NCBI GenBank assembly: GCA_947629385.1 | Contig: CANRDO010000002.1 | Coordinates: 124,001 to 188,000 of the forward strand | DNA length: 64,000 nucleotides | DNA from: an uncultured Lachnospiraceae bacterium | GTDB taxonomy: Bacteria > Bacillota > Clostridia > Lachnospirales > Lachnospiraceae | Direction: 5' to 3' | Shown: piece after piece, positions 49,784 to 58,832 of the stretch | Layout: every line of letters begins with the position of its first letter | Numbering within the stretch: position 1 is the first letter of the stretch | Translations under genes and position numbers: made by a program | The notes under the pieces: model-generated | Seen by the model: the letters and a program-made list of their open reading frames with translations, nothing else | Told to the model about the DNA's origin: nothing | Database searches by the model: none

Positions 49784-51411
49784 CTATCCGAACGCCACCT
49801 GTCCGCCGCGCTGCATATATATGATCGGTGCAGGCTGACGCTCTCCAACTTTTAGATACGGGCAGTTCGCCGCCACCAGTACCCGCGCCATGACCGGCAC
49901 CACGCTGTTCCCGATCCGCTTGACCTGTTCGCTGACTGGATATTTCTGCCAGCGATAATCCCGGTCGATGATGTAATCCCGCGGAAATCCCTGGGCGAGC
50001 TTCAGTTCCTCCGGTGTCAACATCCGCAGGAAGATGTCGAGAAGAACATATTCATTCCCCAGCACCGTGATCAGCGCGAACCGATCCTTTGTCACGATGG
50101 TGTGGAGCGGATCGTTCAGGCTCTGTCCGACGCCGGTGCCATAATACTCCATGATGAACTGCGACACCCAAGTTGCCTTCTGCGCGGTCTCTTCGTCAAC
50201 GCCGGCTTCCTGAAGCTGTTTCCAATCCACCGCCAGCACCGACACCTGCCCGAAGTGTCCAGGGCTCGTCGTGATGGTGTGGATGGGTTCGTTCATGCCC
50301 TGTCCAATTCCAGACTTGTAGAACTTCGTAAGGAATGCCGCCACCAGACCGTACCGGTTGCTCGTGTCGATCGTCTGGAGCGGAGCTGATACTGCCTGCC
50401 CACACACCTCGCTCTTGGCGGTCTCGGAATGGTACTGAATCAGGAGCGGCGCCACCATCCCATGATGCCCGCCTGTCGTTATCGTGAGCATGGGATCCTT
50501 GACGTCGCTTCCCGGCGCGCCTGTATTGTTGCGCATCATATACGGCGCAAACACCGGTGTCACCACGCCGAACCCATGCTTCTGCATGATCGTCGGCATC
50601 GGCTCGTGGATACTCTGTCCGCGGAAGCCGCCTGAATGGTTGACCTGCACCATGAACGGCTCCGGATTCCGAAACACGAATTTATCCAGTCCTCTCGCGA
50701 TCCGCCGCATAGTGTTCTCCGCAAGTGGTTTCTTCCGGCCGAAGATCGACGACCCTAAATCCGTGAAATCCAGCACCGTCGATACCGGCACCCACGGTTT
50801 CTTGCCGTCCCCGCCTGCTTTGCTATGCGTCGGCTTCGGCCAGACGATTGGGCGACCATCCCGCCGGAAAATCGCATACCAGCGTTTTCTCGTTGTCGGC
50901 GCGCCGTAATCTGCGGCCACCAGTTCGCGGCTGTCAAAGTCATAGCCGAGCGACTTCATGGCAGCGATGAACTTCTGGTAGTCCTCGCCCATCCGCTCCT
51001 TGATCGGCCGGCCGTTCCCGTCCAGCGGACCCCACTGCTGGATCTCCTCGACATTCTCCATGATGATGACGTCCGGCAGGATCTTCTTGGCGTGCTTATA
51101 CACCGCCCACGGAAGGATCCGCAGGCCATGTTTCCGCGGTTGCCCGCCTTTTGCCTTGCTATGGCTCGTGCAGTCCGGCGATGCCCACATCAGCGCGACA
51201 TGACGGCCACCGACGTATTTTTCGAGGTCAACCTTGAAGATATCTTCCGTCAGATGAAGTGTCTGCGGATGGTTCGTCCTGTGCATCCGGATGGCCTGCG
51301 CATCATGGTTGATCGCGATATCAACAGGCCGTCCGAGTGCCATCTCTATTCCTACGCTTGCCCCACCTCCGCCTAACCAGCGAAGCAATCAACAATTAGC
51401 TGCTCCGACAT
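49784..51411 (-). pseudogene. C5-cytosine DNA methyltransferase, frameshifted at the N-terminus
   Basis: The natural start appears to be ATG 51411 (MSEQLIVDCFAG), which runs into TAG at 51375; the rest of the protein (from about 51372 down) continues in the -1 frame with GGGGASVGIEMALG. The break falls inside SAM motif I. The remaining 530 residues are complete: catalytic Cys in ASPDCTSHSKAKGG, MENVEEIQQWG, TTRKRWYAIFRRDG, a long target recognition region and the C-terminal QGFPRDY...KRIGNSVVP motif. A short start at TTG 51388 would lack part of motif I. No typical slippery sequence is seen, so a mutation or a sequencing error is likely. Confidence 0.75.
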
Positions 51412-51940
51412 AAGACATCACCTCACTTTCCTTGGCCCATCCATATCCGCCTGCACTTTTCCTTGCCCCCGCAAGAACTTTTTCGATATTTGCAGGATAT
51501 ATCCTATTTTTCATGGCTGCCTCTGCTATGGATTGGTATGCTTCCAATGCTCTCCCGGTTTTAATTTCAACTTTGTATACCGGAATCTTCTTTCTCCCAG
51601 CCCGTCCAGTAACATAATTCAGACCAGTTTTATATGCGTGAATCTGATTTTCTCCGTTCGTAACCCATTCAAGATTTTCTACGGAATTGTTATGTTTATC
51701 AGTATCAATATGATTTACCTGTGGTTTTCCACACGGATTCGGGATAAATGCTACCGCAACAAGTCTGTGTACCTTTGCTGACGCCTTTTTATCGTGAAGA
51801 CTCAGCCGAACGCGCAAATATCCTTTTTTATCTTCTTGCGTCGCCAGCACATGACCAGTAAACTTATTCCGAACATTTCCAAAATTGCTAACTTGGTACT
51901 GCTCGCCATAGATGTATGTATCTTTCCATTTTTCTTTCAT
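51389..51940 (-). CDS. HNH homing endonuclease with NUMOD4 and NUMOD1 motifs
   Basis: 183 residues from ATG 51940. N-terminal NUMOD4-type KDTYIYGEQYQVSNFGNVRN, central HNH_3 (VHRLVAVAFIPNP, then VNHIDTDKHNNSVENLEWVTNGEN), C-terminal NUMOD1-type KVEIKTGRALEAYQSIAEAA helix-turn-helix. Its last codons overlap the first 23 bases of the methyltransferase gene. Such mobile endonuclease genes spread by cutting alleles without the insert. Confidence 0.92.
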   Translation of the reverse strand: MKEKWKDTYIYGEQYQVSNFGNVRNKFTGHVLATQEDKKGYLRVRLSLHDKKASAKVHRLVAVAFIPNPCGKPQVNHIDTDKHNNSVENLEWVTNGENQIHAYKTGLNYVTGRAGRKKIPVYKVEIKTGRALEAYQSIAEAAMKNRIYPANIEKVLAGARKSAGGYGWAKESEVMSYVGAANC

Positions 51941-52287
51941 TGCGCTTCCACCTCCCACGGCCTCCGGATCTTCTCATGCGTGATTTCGCTCCATGTGTGG
52001 TCGTAACTATCTGCAGCGCGTATCGCCGCGGCCAGTGCTTCCTCACGGCTGGGGTAAAAGCGTTTTCCATAATCAGAAACCTTGAGGAAGAATAATTTCA
52101 CGCCTCCATCGATCACGCTGCGGATCTTTGCCTCTTTATAACCGCCAACGACAAACTCCACCACCGTCCCTTCAACCGGCAGGTATTCCATCTGGGCGCC
52201 GGCCTTATCCTGGATGTGATAATAATGCTCTACAACAAAATAAACCGTGTCGCCTATATTAACCTTTTGCTTTTTGCTCATTTCCAT
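51937..52287 (-). CDS. Conserved phage hypothetical protein, 116 residues
   Basis: Begins MEMSKKQKVNIGDTVYFVVEHYYHIQ; the first 60 residues look like a small SH3-like beta barrel (IGDTVYFV, EGTVVEFVV), and the end is helical (SREEALAAAIRAAD). Ends with an ATGA overlap to the homing endonuclease gene. Unknown function. Confidence 0.6.
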   Translation of the reverse strand: MEMSKKQKVNIGDTVYFVVEHYYHIQDKAGAQMEYLPVEGTVVEFVVGGYKEAKIRSVIDGGVKLFFLKVSDYGKRFYPSREEALAAAIRAADSYDHTWSEITHEKIRRPWEVEAQ

Positions 52288-52336
52288 TTTCGGAGAGACC
52301 GGTCATTATGCGCGCAACTCGCTCTCCTTTCTGGTG

Positions 52337-53152
52337 TTATATCAAAATATCTGTAAAACTCATTTGCCGTTGCATCTCTGGTTCAAAATTCATCCAGAGC
52401 ACTTCCTGTTTCCTGCTGCATGCTTGCGAATAACAGGTGGTTGTTTCCTTATGCCATCCCTGCAGCATATCGTTGTACAAGTCTGTCTCGTAGCCGCTGA
52501 TCAACACCGGGCCCTTGTGTGATTTGGCGGCCTCCAATAGTTCTGTATGGCTTTCTTCCGTGAACATCTCACAGCGGTACTGTTTCCCGTGTCTGGTACC
52601 GGGCATATATGGCGGATCAAGGTAGATTAGCACATTCGGATAATTAAACCGCCGCATCAGATCCACAGCTGGCATATTCTCAATCTGAACGCCCCGCAGT
52701 CGTTCCGCTGCCTGCATGATCTTGTCCGGAAGATGTACCCAGTCCTGCGAAGCATACGCGCGTTCACGCCCCTGCACATCATTCTTCCAGCCAACCATCT
52801 CGCCGTTCGTCCGGAAACCATGTCCCATGTTGAGTCGGATGTAAAAATTCACAGCTTTCTCAAACGGATCCTCTGGTGCCGCAGCAAACGCATCTTCATA
52901 AACCTGCCGGGCATACGGCGTCCAGTAGATTTCATGAGCCAGCCTTTCCGGATCATGCTTGATCCACCAGAACAGATTGACCACATTCCCGTCCAGGTCG
53001 TTCACAGTCTCGATATGGCTGCGCGACTTGTTAAACAGTACGGCTCCACTGCCGAAGAATGGTTCCAGATAACTGTGGTGCTCTGGGAAGAATGAAATAA
53101 TCCACTTTGCAATCGACCACTTACTGCCCGGATATTTCATAAGCGCTTTCAT
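52337..53152 (-). CDS. dam: Dam-type (D12 class) adenine DNA methyltransferase
   Basis: 271 residues. Motif X/I: KYPGSKWSIAKWII and YLEPFFGSGAVLFNK; catalytic DPPY in LIYLDPPYMPGTRHG; final LISGYETDLYND. This is the D12 class N6-adenine methylase family related to Dam (GATC). The target site cannot be read from sequence. Orphan enzyme, probably for protection of phage DNA. Confidence 0.92.
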   Translation of the reverse strand: MKALMKYPGSKWSIAKWIISFFPEHHSYLEPFFGSGAVLFNKSRSHIETVNDLDGNVVNLFWWIKHDPERLAHEIYWTPYARQVYEDAFAAAPEDPFEKAVNFYIRLNMGHGFRTNGEMVGWKNDVQGRERAYASQDWVHLPDKIMQAAERLRGVQIENMPAVDLMRRFNYPNVLIYLDPPYMPGTRHGKQYRCEMFTEESHTELLEAAKSHKGPVLISGYETDLYNDMLQGWHKETTTCYSQACSRKQEVLWMNFEPEMQRQMSFTDILI

Positions 53153-53155
53153 AGG

Positions 53156-53302
53156 CTATAGCTCTGTATAATACCGCCAGACCTGCCGCACAACCTCATG
53201 CTCCAGAGCTTCCTCCGGCGTGATGCCGTTCTGCTTGGCGAATTTGTCCACGTACTCGCGGAACTCCTTCAGCCACTTGTAATCATTCTCGATCGGCTTC
53301 AT
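53156..53302 (-). CDS. Small phage protein, 48 residues
   Basis: A short helical frame with ATG 53302: KPIENDYKWLKEFREYVDK, then AKQNGITPEEALEHEVVRQVW. It overlaps the zinc-ribbon/HTH gene by 20 bp and ends 3 bp before the dam start. The codon pattern and tight packing support a real gene. Confidence 0.6.
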   Translation of the reverse strand: MKPIENDYKWLKEFREYVDKFAKQNGITPEEALEHEVVRQVWRYYTEL

Positions 53303-53711
53303 TGATCTTCCCCTCTCTCATCTTCTTTCTGTATGTGCTGAGTGCGGTCGATACCGCTCCCGGCGTCATGCCCATCTCATCCGCAATCTTGGCATTGCTC
53401 CATCCAGCGTTATGTAGGGCCATGATCTTGCCGTAATCGATGCGGCGCCTCGGATTCGCGGCCTTATCGGGCTCCGGCGTGACTGCTTTTGCTGGTTCCT
53501 CTTTGGTGGCCATCTCGGCCTTTTCATTCTTTGCCGGATTGGTGATGAAATCGGCGATCTTCTCCATGCAGGCAGAACAGAAATGAAAATCCTCAAACAT
53601 GTTCGCCGCCGCAAATCCCCCGCCAACGGTCTCACGGAAGTTCAGTGCCACATAGCCAATCTTTCCCGGCTTGATCTCAGCGCCGCACCGGTCACAGATT
53701 ATCTTGATCAT
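53283..53711 (-). CDS. Zinc-ribbon plus helix-turn-helix phage protein
   Basis: 142 residues from ATG 53711 (GAGGAGG upstream). Zinc ribbon: CDRCGAEI and FCSACMEKI. A Lys/Pro/Glu-rich linker precedes a resolvase-like helix-turn-helix (DYGKIMALHNAGWSNAKIADEMGMTPGAVSTALSTYRKK). Probably a DNA-binding regulator or a DNA-processing accessory. Confidence 0.7.
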   Translation of the reverse strand: MIKIICDRCGAEIKPGKIGYVALNFRETVGGGFAAANMFEDFHFCSACMEKIADFITNPAKNEKAEMATKEEPAKAVTPEPDKAANPRRRIDYGKIMALHNAGWSNAKIADEMGMTPGAVSTALSTYRKKMREGKINEADRE

Positions 53712-53775
53712 CCTGTCACCCTCCTCTATCTCGCGAATTATCTTGTGATTTCGAAAGATAATCAAAAGATATAAA

Positions 53776-54195
53776 CTATGCCCTCATCTTCTCCAGCGCT
53801 TTCTGCGCGGCTTCGTGTGTGAGAAATACAGTCTTGCCGAATTCATCCATCAGTTTCAGGTTAAATTTGCAAGGCCAGATTCCCCAGTACGGCACTTCCC
53901 TGCTATATTCATGGCCTTCATGCACTATTGTGTGGATCTCGGATGATCCTGTCTTTACAATCTGGTATATATTCTCTCCCACTGCACATGGCAATTCCAC
54001 CAGACGGCCTTGTTGCCGTAGCTCATCGTTGTGCTGTTTCTCCTGCATAGCGGCGATGGCGGCATCGTAGGCAAATGTTAAGTCTTTGCATTGTATCTCA
54101 AGATGTTCGCACGAGGAGCATTCGCCATTACATTCTCCTTTTTCGCATGTCCGCATAGCCGTTAATGCATCAATCGCTTTCTGAATATCACTCAT
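53776..54195 (-). CDS. Phage hypothetical protein, 139 residues
   Basis: Cys-rich near residue 17-32 (CEKGECNGECSSCEHLEIQC), then a YDAAIAAMQEKQ helix and a C-terminal part often seen in gut Firmicutes phages (VELPCAVGENIYQIVKTG, FLTHEAAQKALEKMR). Unknown function. Confidence 0.65.
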   Translation of the reverse strand: MSDIQKAIDALTAMRTCEKGECNGECSSCEHLEIQCKDLTFAYDAAIAAMQEKQHNDELRQQGRLVELPCAVGENIYQIVKTGSSEIHTIVHEGHEYSREVPYWGIWPCKFNLKLMDEFGKTVFLTHEAAQKALEKMRA

Positions 54196-54234
54196 TCCTA
54201 CACCTCACTTTCTCTATCCATCTTCTTCCAGTTT

Positions 54235-54411
54235 TTACTCATCAAATTTTATTTTCTGCCCACAGTTCTCACAATAATGCTCTTTTTGTTCTCTTATCAT
54301 CGGCTCTGGGCATATAAAACTGTCACATCGTGGACAGTAGGCATCGTAATACTCATACCCCATTCCATATCTGATATGCGTATGGTATTTTTCAGCAACT
54401 TCTTTATCCAT
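54235..54411 (-). CDS. Zinc-ribbon phage protein, 58 residues
   Basis: From ATG 54411. Cys pairs in YCPRCDSFI and YCENCGQKI define a zinc ribbon. Overlaps the previous gene end by 8 bp. Confidence 0.6.
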   Translation of the reverse strand: MDKEVAEKYHTHIRYGMGYEYYDAYCPRCDSFICPEPMIREQKEHYCENCGQKIKFDE

Positions 54412-54694
54412 TATTCTTATCCACCTCCATCGCTTTCCCATCCATCTTCGCGCCGCAGTTGGAACAATATTTTCCTCTGTCTGCGCTGATTTCTCCACAC
54501 TCAGAACATTTCCCGGTAATAACGCCGCTCCTTATCCACCGCCCATGCCGCACAGGTTCAGCGTCGATGGTAGGCTCTTTCTCAATAACATCTTTCAAAT
54601 ATTTATTATTTAGTGTATTTGTTCCAACAATCGGCTCACTTTCGCATCTCTTTCTTTCTTGATTTAAAAACGCATCCGCATCAATCAGTCTCAT
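54404..54694 (-). CDS. Zinc-ribbon phage protein, 96 residues
   Basis: From ATG 54694 (GGAGG upstream): MRLIDADAFLNQERKRC, then a VIEKEPTIDAEPVRHGRWI segment and a C-terminal zinc ribbon (CSECGEI, YCSNCGAKM). This layout is very common in Firmicutes phages. Unknown function. Confidence 0.7.
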   Translation of the reverse strand: MRLIDADAFLNQERKRCESEPIVGTNTLNNKYLKDVIEKEPTIDAEPVRHGRWIRSGVITGKCSECGEISADRGKYCSNCGAKMDGKAMEVDKNNG

Positions 54695-54863
54695 CTCGCG
54701 CCTCCACTCGCTCTTCGCTGTAATACATGCAATCACCATCGCATATGTCATGTCCGTAAGGACATTCATCAATATCAAGCGGATTTTGTTCTTTAACACC
54801 TGCCACGCAACGCGCGCCATCCGGGAGAACGAAAACTTCAATTCCATCTTGCATAACAGTCAC
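54681..54863 (-). CDS. Small Cys-rich phage protein, about 60 residues
   Basis: Probably starts at GTG 54863, directly after the preceding stop codon and 9 nt after GGAGGGG; ATG 54854 is an alternative. Contains GIEVFVLPDGARCVAGVK and the Cys cluster DECPYGHDICDGDCMYY. Unknown function. Confidence 0.55.
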   Translation of the reverse strand: MTVMQDGIEVFVLPDGARCVAGVKEQNPLDIDECPYGHDICDGDCMYYSEERVEARDETD

Positions 54864-54864
54864 G

Positions 54865-55401
54865 TCATTCCGCCCCTCCAATCTGCGCCAACAGCCACGC
54901 GATGTCGATGGTGCGGCCGGTTTTGGTGAGGTATTTTTTATCTCTGCATCCAGATGAACCATCAGTCCACAAAACATAGCAATTTTCTTTATGCACGCTT
55001 GTCACAACTCCATATCCGAATCCCACACGTACCAAATCTCCAACGTGTATATCCTGTCTGCTCTCCCACTCCGCAATCTTCGCGGCGGCTTCCTGCGGCG
55101 ACAGTTTCCAAAGATGTTCTGTGCGCCCAAATATTTCCTCCAACTCTGTTGAGTTGTATCCGCCTTCATGTGGATAAAGGAATAGTTTCTTCGCCAGCTC
55201 CCACGCTTCATTCAAGCCGTCCTCGTAGGTCTTGGTTGGGATATTTGTGTCCTTAGCAGTAAGCGGATATATTTTTTCTTTTTCTACCCAAGAATCATCC
55301 GTATACGAGTTTATTTTTATCTGGTATTCGCCAATGCGTTTTTCTTTTCTGACAACCCTCGCTTCCACCAATACCTTGTCGCCAACCTTGTATTCACTCA
55401 T
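54865..55401 (-). CDS. Phage hypothetical protein, 178 residues
   Basis: From ATG 55401 (GGAGG upstream). Two SH3-like beta segments (SEYKVGDKVLVEARVV at the start; IHVGDLVRVGFGYGVVTSVHKENCYVLW near the end) flank a helical middle. It ends with WLLAQIGGAE. Unknown function. Confidence 0.6.
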   Translation of the reverse strand: MSEYKVGDKVLVEARVVRKEKRIGEYQIKINSYTDDSWVEKEKIYPLTAKDTNIPTKTYEDGLNEAWELAKKLFLYPHEGGYNSTELEEIFGRTEHLWKLSPQEAAAKIAEWESRQDIHVGDLVRVGFGYGVVTSVHKENCYVLWTDGSSGCRDKKYLTKTGRTIDIAWLLAQIGGAE

Positions 55402-55679
55402 CTCGCATCCTCCTTTTCCATCGGCATTGGAAACAATTTCTTGCCGTAATATTTCCTGATCCTGTTCACCGCCAGAGTCCATTCACGCCGGAATCCGGGC
55501 GGACAATCGATATCACGCTTTACCTTTTCCATCACCGTATCGCCGCCGGACATCTCGTTCTTGTACCGTGCAATGGTTGCATAGCTTACGCCTGTCCACT
55601 CTTTGATCTCCTTGTTGGACTTTCCGTTCGCAATCATCCTGCGGATTATGTTCTCCATCCCACTTCTGTGTGCCGCCAT
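55398..55679 (-). CDS. Helix-turn-helix phage protein, 93 residues
   Basis: From ATG 55679. N-terminal helix-turn-helix (ENIIRRMIANGKSNKEIKEWTGVSYATIARYKNEM), then a basic C-terminal part (REWTLAVNRIRKYYGKKLFPMP). It is encoded immediately downstream of the iteron region at 55692-55941, so it could act there (inference). Confidence 0.7.
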   Translation of the reverse strand: MAAHRSGMENIIRRMIANGKSNKEIKEWTGVSYATIARYKNEMSGGDTVMEKVKRDIDCPPGFRREWTLAVNRIRKYYGKKLFPMPMEKEDAR

Positions 55680-55691
55680 GGCGATCACCTC

Positions 55692-55941
55692 CCTGTTACC
55701 TGCCGTTACGGATCTGTTGCGGCTCTGTTACGGATTATTTTTAAAACCGCCATATCGCACAACCCCGCATAAATGCGGCATTTTTCAATTTCATGTTCCG
55801 GTGTTACGGGTGTTACGGGTCTATTTTTTTGCTTTTATGTATTTCAAAAAATTTTTTTCACCATTTCAGAACAAAAAATTTTTTTATTTCAACCCCTCAT
55901 ATAGCTTCAGAATACCCGTAACAGCCGTAACATCCGTAACG
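55692..55941. other. Candidate phage replication origin (iterons around AT-rich DNA)
   Basis: Four 11-bp units of the type CTGTTACGGAT in tandem (GTTAC/GTTGC cores at 55695, 55705, 55716, 55727). Then GTTCCGG (55795) and two 9-bp units GTTACGGGT (55803, 55812). About 95 bp of very AT-rich sequence with A and T runs follow, then three 9-bp units in inverse orientation (CCGTAAC at 55916, 55925, 55934). The array lies between the helicase-like gene and an HTH gene. Confidence 0.6.
55765..55785 (+). terminator. Small hairpin within the iteron region
   Basis: CCGCAT/ATGCGG 6-bp stem (55765-55778) followed by CATTTTTC on the plus strand. No rightward gene precedes it, so it may instead be part of the origin. 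Confidence 0.3.
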
Positions 55942-55955
55942 AAAAACAGATTATT

Positions 55956-57881
55956 TTAATCAAACGGCAGTTTTGTTTGTTTATTTACTTCCTCAAACTC
56001 ACTTTCGTCAGAATTTTCTGCATCCTCGTTACGCATCTTGACGGCGTAAAATCTCTTTGCCGTTTTACTCCCTGCCGGAATGCGTTCCGTCTTCTGAAGC
56101 TCATGGCTTTTCTCTCCGTTACATTTTAGAATCCCCTTTTCCTTCGCCCACCGCAGGAACGCAGCGGCTGAAAAGTTATAGCGGTCCGCAATCTGGCTGA
56201 ATATCGAAGGGACAATGTATACGTAATCACCCTTGATTCCACCCCAAAACTCCCCGCGGTAGTTGCCATTATCATCTGGATTGAAGTTGTTCACGTGAAT
56301 ATTCACGTCATCCATGATGGACTCATATGCCCGTTGGTTCTCCGACACATCATCCTTGCTCTTGAGCTGGCGGACACACCACTCGAAATCCAGATACACA
56401 CCATCTTTGAAGATATAATCCGTCGCCAGTTTATCAGCCGCCAGAAGAATACTCAGCGGCAGCTTTTGCTTATCTTCCTTCTCCTGATCGTGCATCTGGC
56501 AATACGTGTCAATCTTTTGCAGGAAGAACTGCTGCAGCTCCCGGATCCGCGGAATACCAACAGTCTTTACAACATCCACGAACATCCGACCAGCGAACCC
56601 GTAGTTTTTCGAGATTGCCGTCACGGTGGCGTTGCCAGTTTCTTTGGTGAAGATATCGCCCGGCTCGATCTGAAAGTCCAGCACACGATTCACGGCACCG
56701 CCACGCATAGATTCTGTCGCCAGCGGTCGCTCATAACTCGTCATGGTGACGTTGTTCCACGTGCAGCTCTTCCGGAGTCCGAGGTTCTGATCGGACCGGT
56801 CCTTTCCCTTGCCGCTGCACCAGGCATACACCAGATCTGTGAATGCGTCCTTATAGCTTTCCTTAACTTTACTCAGGTCGTCAATCATCAGGGGCAGATG
56901 ATTTAGCACATCGCTGCGGACCTCGTAGCTGGTCCCGGTCGCTCCCACGTCCGTCATAAATTTCCCGATCTTCGGATCGCCCCAGACCGACGCGGCAACC
57001 ATCATGGAGACAGTCTTCCCCTTGCCGGTCTCCTCCCAGAGGTTGATCACAAAGGGCAATAGATCCAGCTGGCTTAGCAGAATGCTCGCGAAGCTCCCCG
57101 CCAGATAGACCAGAGGTTCTTTCCGTCCGGATCCGCGGACTGTCTTGACGCACTCCAACCACTTCTCCAAGGATCCGCGCTCGGCAACCGAGTCAAACAG
57201 TTCCTGGAACCGTTCCTTGCCGTCGAATTCGATCTTCATTCCATATGGAATAAAATCCCCGCCGATCCATCCGAACTTGCTGGTGGATACTTTCCGCTCA
57301 ATCGTGCTGATGTTCATATTCTCAAGATCCGACAGGTACTTCACGAGATACTTCGCGTTCTCAGACGTCGCATGGATCCCGTATTCTGACAGCGCCGTGA
57401 TCTTGTTGGCAGACGAAATCAGGCTCTTGTCCACCACGATCTCGCTCCACTCTCCGGCCACCTGGTAGGCAATCTTCACTTTCTGTTTCTTGGTCTCGGC
57501 ATTCCTGAAGATCTGCGTGATCAGGATCGGATGATAGCAGGCCAGATTCGCGATGCCGTACGGATTGTATTGATACACACCATTCTGGTTCGCAATCCAC
57601 GTCCCACAGTTCAACTCATGGCCGTCCGCATAATATCCGAACTCCGTCTTGCTCGGCTGGCGGGTGCCTTTCTGTTCTTTCTTCTCTTTTTCAAGCTGCT
57701 TTTTGAAGGCTCGCACTTTCTTTTTGAAGTTCTCCCCACACGCCTTGCTGATGTCAAACGCCCTCTCCGTCAGCGCGATCAGCCGGTCGGCCTGATCGAA
57801 TTCATCTTCGATCTTAAACAGCTCCTCGAACGTCTCCCGCGCCAGAATACTGTCTGCGTCATATTCGCTCATCACTTTCAT
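55956..57881 (-). CDS. DUF927 domain helicase-like protein
   Basis: 641 residues. The N-terminal 90 residues are charged and helical. The DUF927-type ATPase follows: NGVYQYNPYGIANLACYHPILITQIFRN, FGWIGGDFIPYG, Walker A in LWEETGKGKTVSMMVAASVWG and acidic Walker-B-like HLPLMIDDLSK. The C-terminus has a winged-helix look (YIVPSIFSQIADRYNFSAAAFLRWAKEKGIL). Such proteins serve as replicative helicases or primase-helicases in Firmicutes phages. Its start overlaps the upstream gene by four bases. Confidence 0.85.
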   Translation of the reverse strand: MKVMSEYDADSILARETFEELFKIEDEFDQADRLIALTERAFDISKACGENFKKKVRAFKKQLEKEKKEQKGTRQPSKTEFGYYADGHELNCGTWIANQNGVYQYNPYGIANLACYHPILITQIFRNAETKKQKVKIAYQVAGEWSEIVVDKSLISSANKITALSEYGIHATSENAKYLVKYLSDLENMNISTIERKVSTSKFGWIGGDFIPYGMKIEFDGKERFQELFDSVAERGSLEKWLECVKTVRGSGRKEPLVYLAGSFASILLSQLDLLPFVINLWEETGKGKTVSMMVAASVWGDPKIGKFMTDVGATGTSYEVRSDVLNHLPLMIDDLSKVKESYKDAFTDLVYAWCSGKGKDRSDQNLGLRKSCTWNNVTMTSYERPLATESMRGGAVNRVLDFQIEPGDIFTKETGNATVTAISKNYGFAGRMFVDVVKTVGIPRIRELQQFFLQKIDTYCQMHDQEKEDKQKLPLSILLAADKLATDYIFKDGVYLDFEWCVRQLKSKDDVSENQRAYESIMDDVNIHVNNFNPDDNGNYRGEFWGGIKGDYVYIVPSIFSQIADRYNFSAAAFLRWAKEKGILKCNGEKSHELQKTERIPAGSKTAKRFYAVKMRNEDAENSDESEFEEVNKQTKLPFD

Positions 57882-58276
57882 GTTGACCGCTCCAGCTCAT
57901 CCGCGATTGCCAGCGCATACTCTTGCAGCTGTCTGCATCCGCCATATTTTTTATTCAGCTCGTGAATACTATCCGTCACCATCTGCCAGAAGATGCTGTC
58001 CTGTTCCATCCCGATATACCGCTTGTGGAGCTGCCATAGATCCACATAAAACTGCACGATCCCGTCCGCCGGCGCGCCCTCAATTTTTCCAGTAAACCAC
58101 CGACGTAGGACGGCAGTCATGGCGGCAGCGAACTTACTGCCTCCGAATCGCTCGACCACGCGCCTGATATCTCCATCGAGCGCTGGAAGGCATGCGGCAT
58201 TGCCAACATACCCGGCATATTTCTTGTGCAGCTTCATGATGGCGTTGTATACTTCATAGGTTGTTTTTGTGTCCAT
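57878..58276 (-). CDS. Phage hypothetical protein, 132 residues
   Basis: Helical protein (TYEVYNAIMKLHKKYAGYVGNAACLPALDGDIRRVVERFGG), coupled to the helicase gene by an ATGA overlap, 4 bp after the primase stop. It may be a replication accessory such as a helicase loader, but no family is recognised. Confidence 0.65.
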   Translation of the reverse strand: MDTKTTYEVYNAIMKLHKKYAGYVGNAACLPALDGDIRRVVERFGGSKFAAAMTAVLRRWFTGKIEGAPADGIVQFYVDLWQLHKRYIGMEQDSIFWQMVTDSIHELNKKYGGCRQLQEYALAIADELERST

Positions 58277-58280
58277 AATC

Positions 58281-58832
58281 CTACCTCTGTTTCTTCATAG
58301 CCTCGAACCGCTCTTCCCATTCCCCCTGCAGCACCGGCAGCCGGTTCCCAAGGTAGCACCAGAGCCCGCCATAAGGCCGCGCACCCTGCATCAGGCTTTC
58401 GTACAGCCGGATCCTCTCCGACAGCTCAATCATGGCGCGCCGGTCGGCTTCCTCCTGCTGGCGTTTCCGTTCCTGCTCTGCTCGGCGATCGGCGATCCGG
58501 CGCTTGTCCTCTGCGGTCGGCTCGGTTCCGTCGCTGATGGGGATTCCGAACATTCCAGCTATGCGTCGGACGGCCGGTTCGAAGTCCAGCTCTTCATACC
58601 GCATCACGAAGCTGAAGATGGTGCCGGCCGCGCCGCAGGAATAGCAGTGATATCCATCTCTGGTGGAGTATCCTGAGTAAACTTTCATACTCGGATTCTT
58701 ATCCCCATGGAAAGGACAGACCATGAATCCGCTGCGGTTGACCCGGAAACCGTACTGCCCTGCCAGCTGCACCATGTTCACGGAGGATTTCACGGCCTCG
58801 ATATCCTCATCCCTAAGCACCGGCACCGCCAC
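58281..58832 (-). CDS. CHC2 zinc-finger primase-like protein
   Basis: About 183 residues from GTG 58832 (GTG 58826 and 58820 also possible), all inside the end of the ERCC4 gene. The zinc finger is clear: DEDIEAVKSSVNMVQLAGQYGFRV, FMVCPFHGDKNPSMKVY, YHCYSCGAAGTIFSFVMRYEEL. A charged coiled coil (EQERKRQQEEADRRA) follows. No TOPRIM catalytic domain is present, so it is a primase zinc-binding module that probably works with the DUF927 protein. Confidence 0.85.
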   Translation of the reverse strand: MAVPVLRDEDIEAVKSSVNMVQLAGQYGFRVNRSGFMVCPFHGDKNPSMKVYSGYSTRDGYHCYSCGAAGTIFSFVMRYEELDFEPAVRRIAGMFGIPISDGTEPTAEDKRRIADRRAEQERKRQQEEADRRAMIELSERIRLYESLMQGARPYGGLWCYLGNRLPVLQGEWEERFEAMKKQR

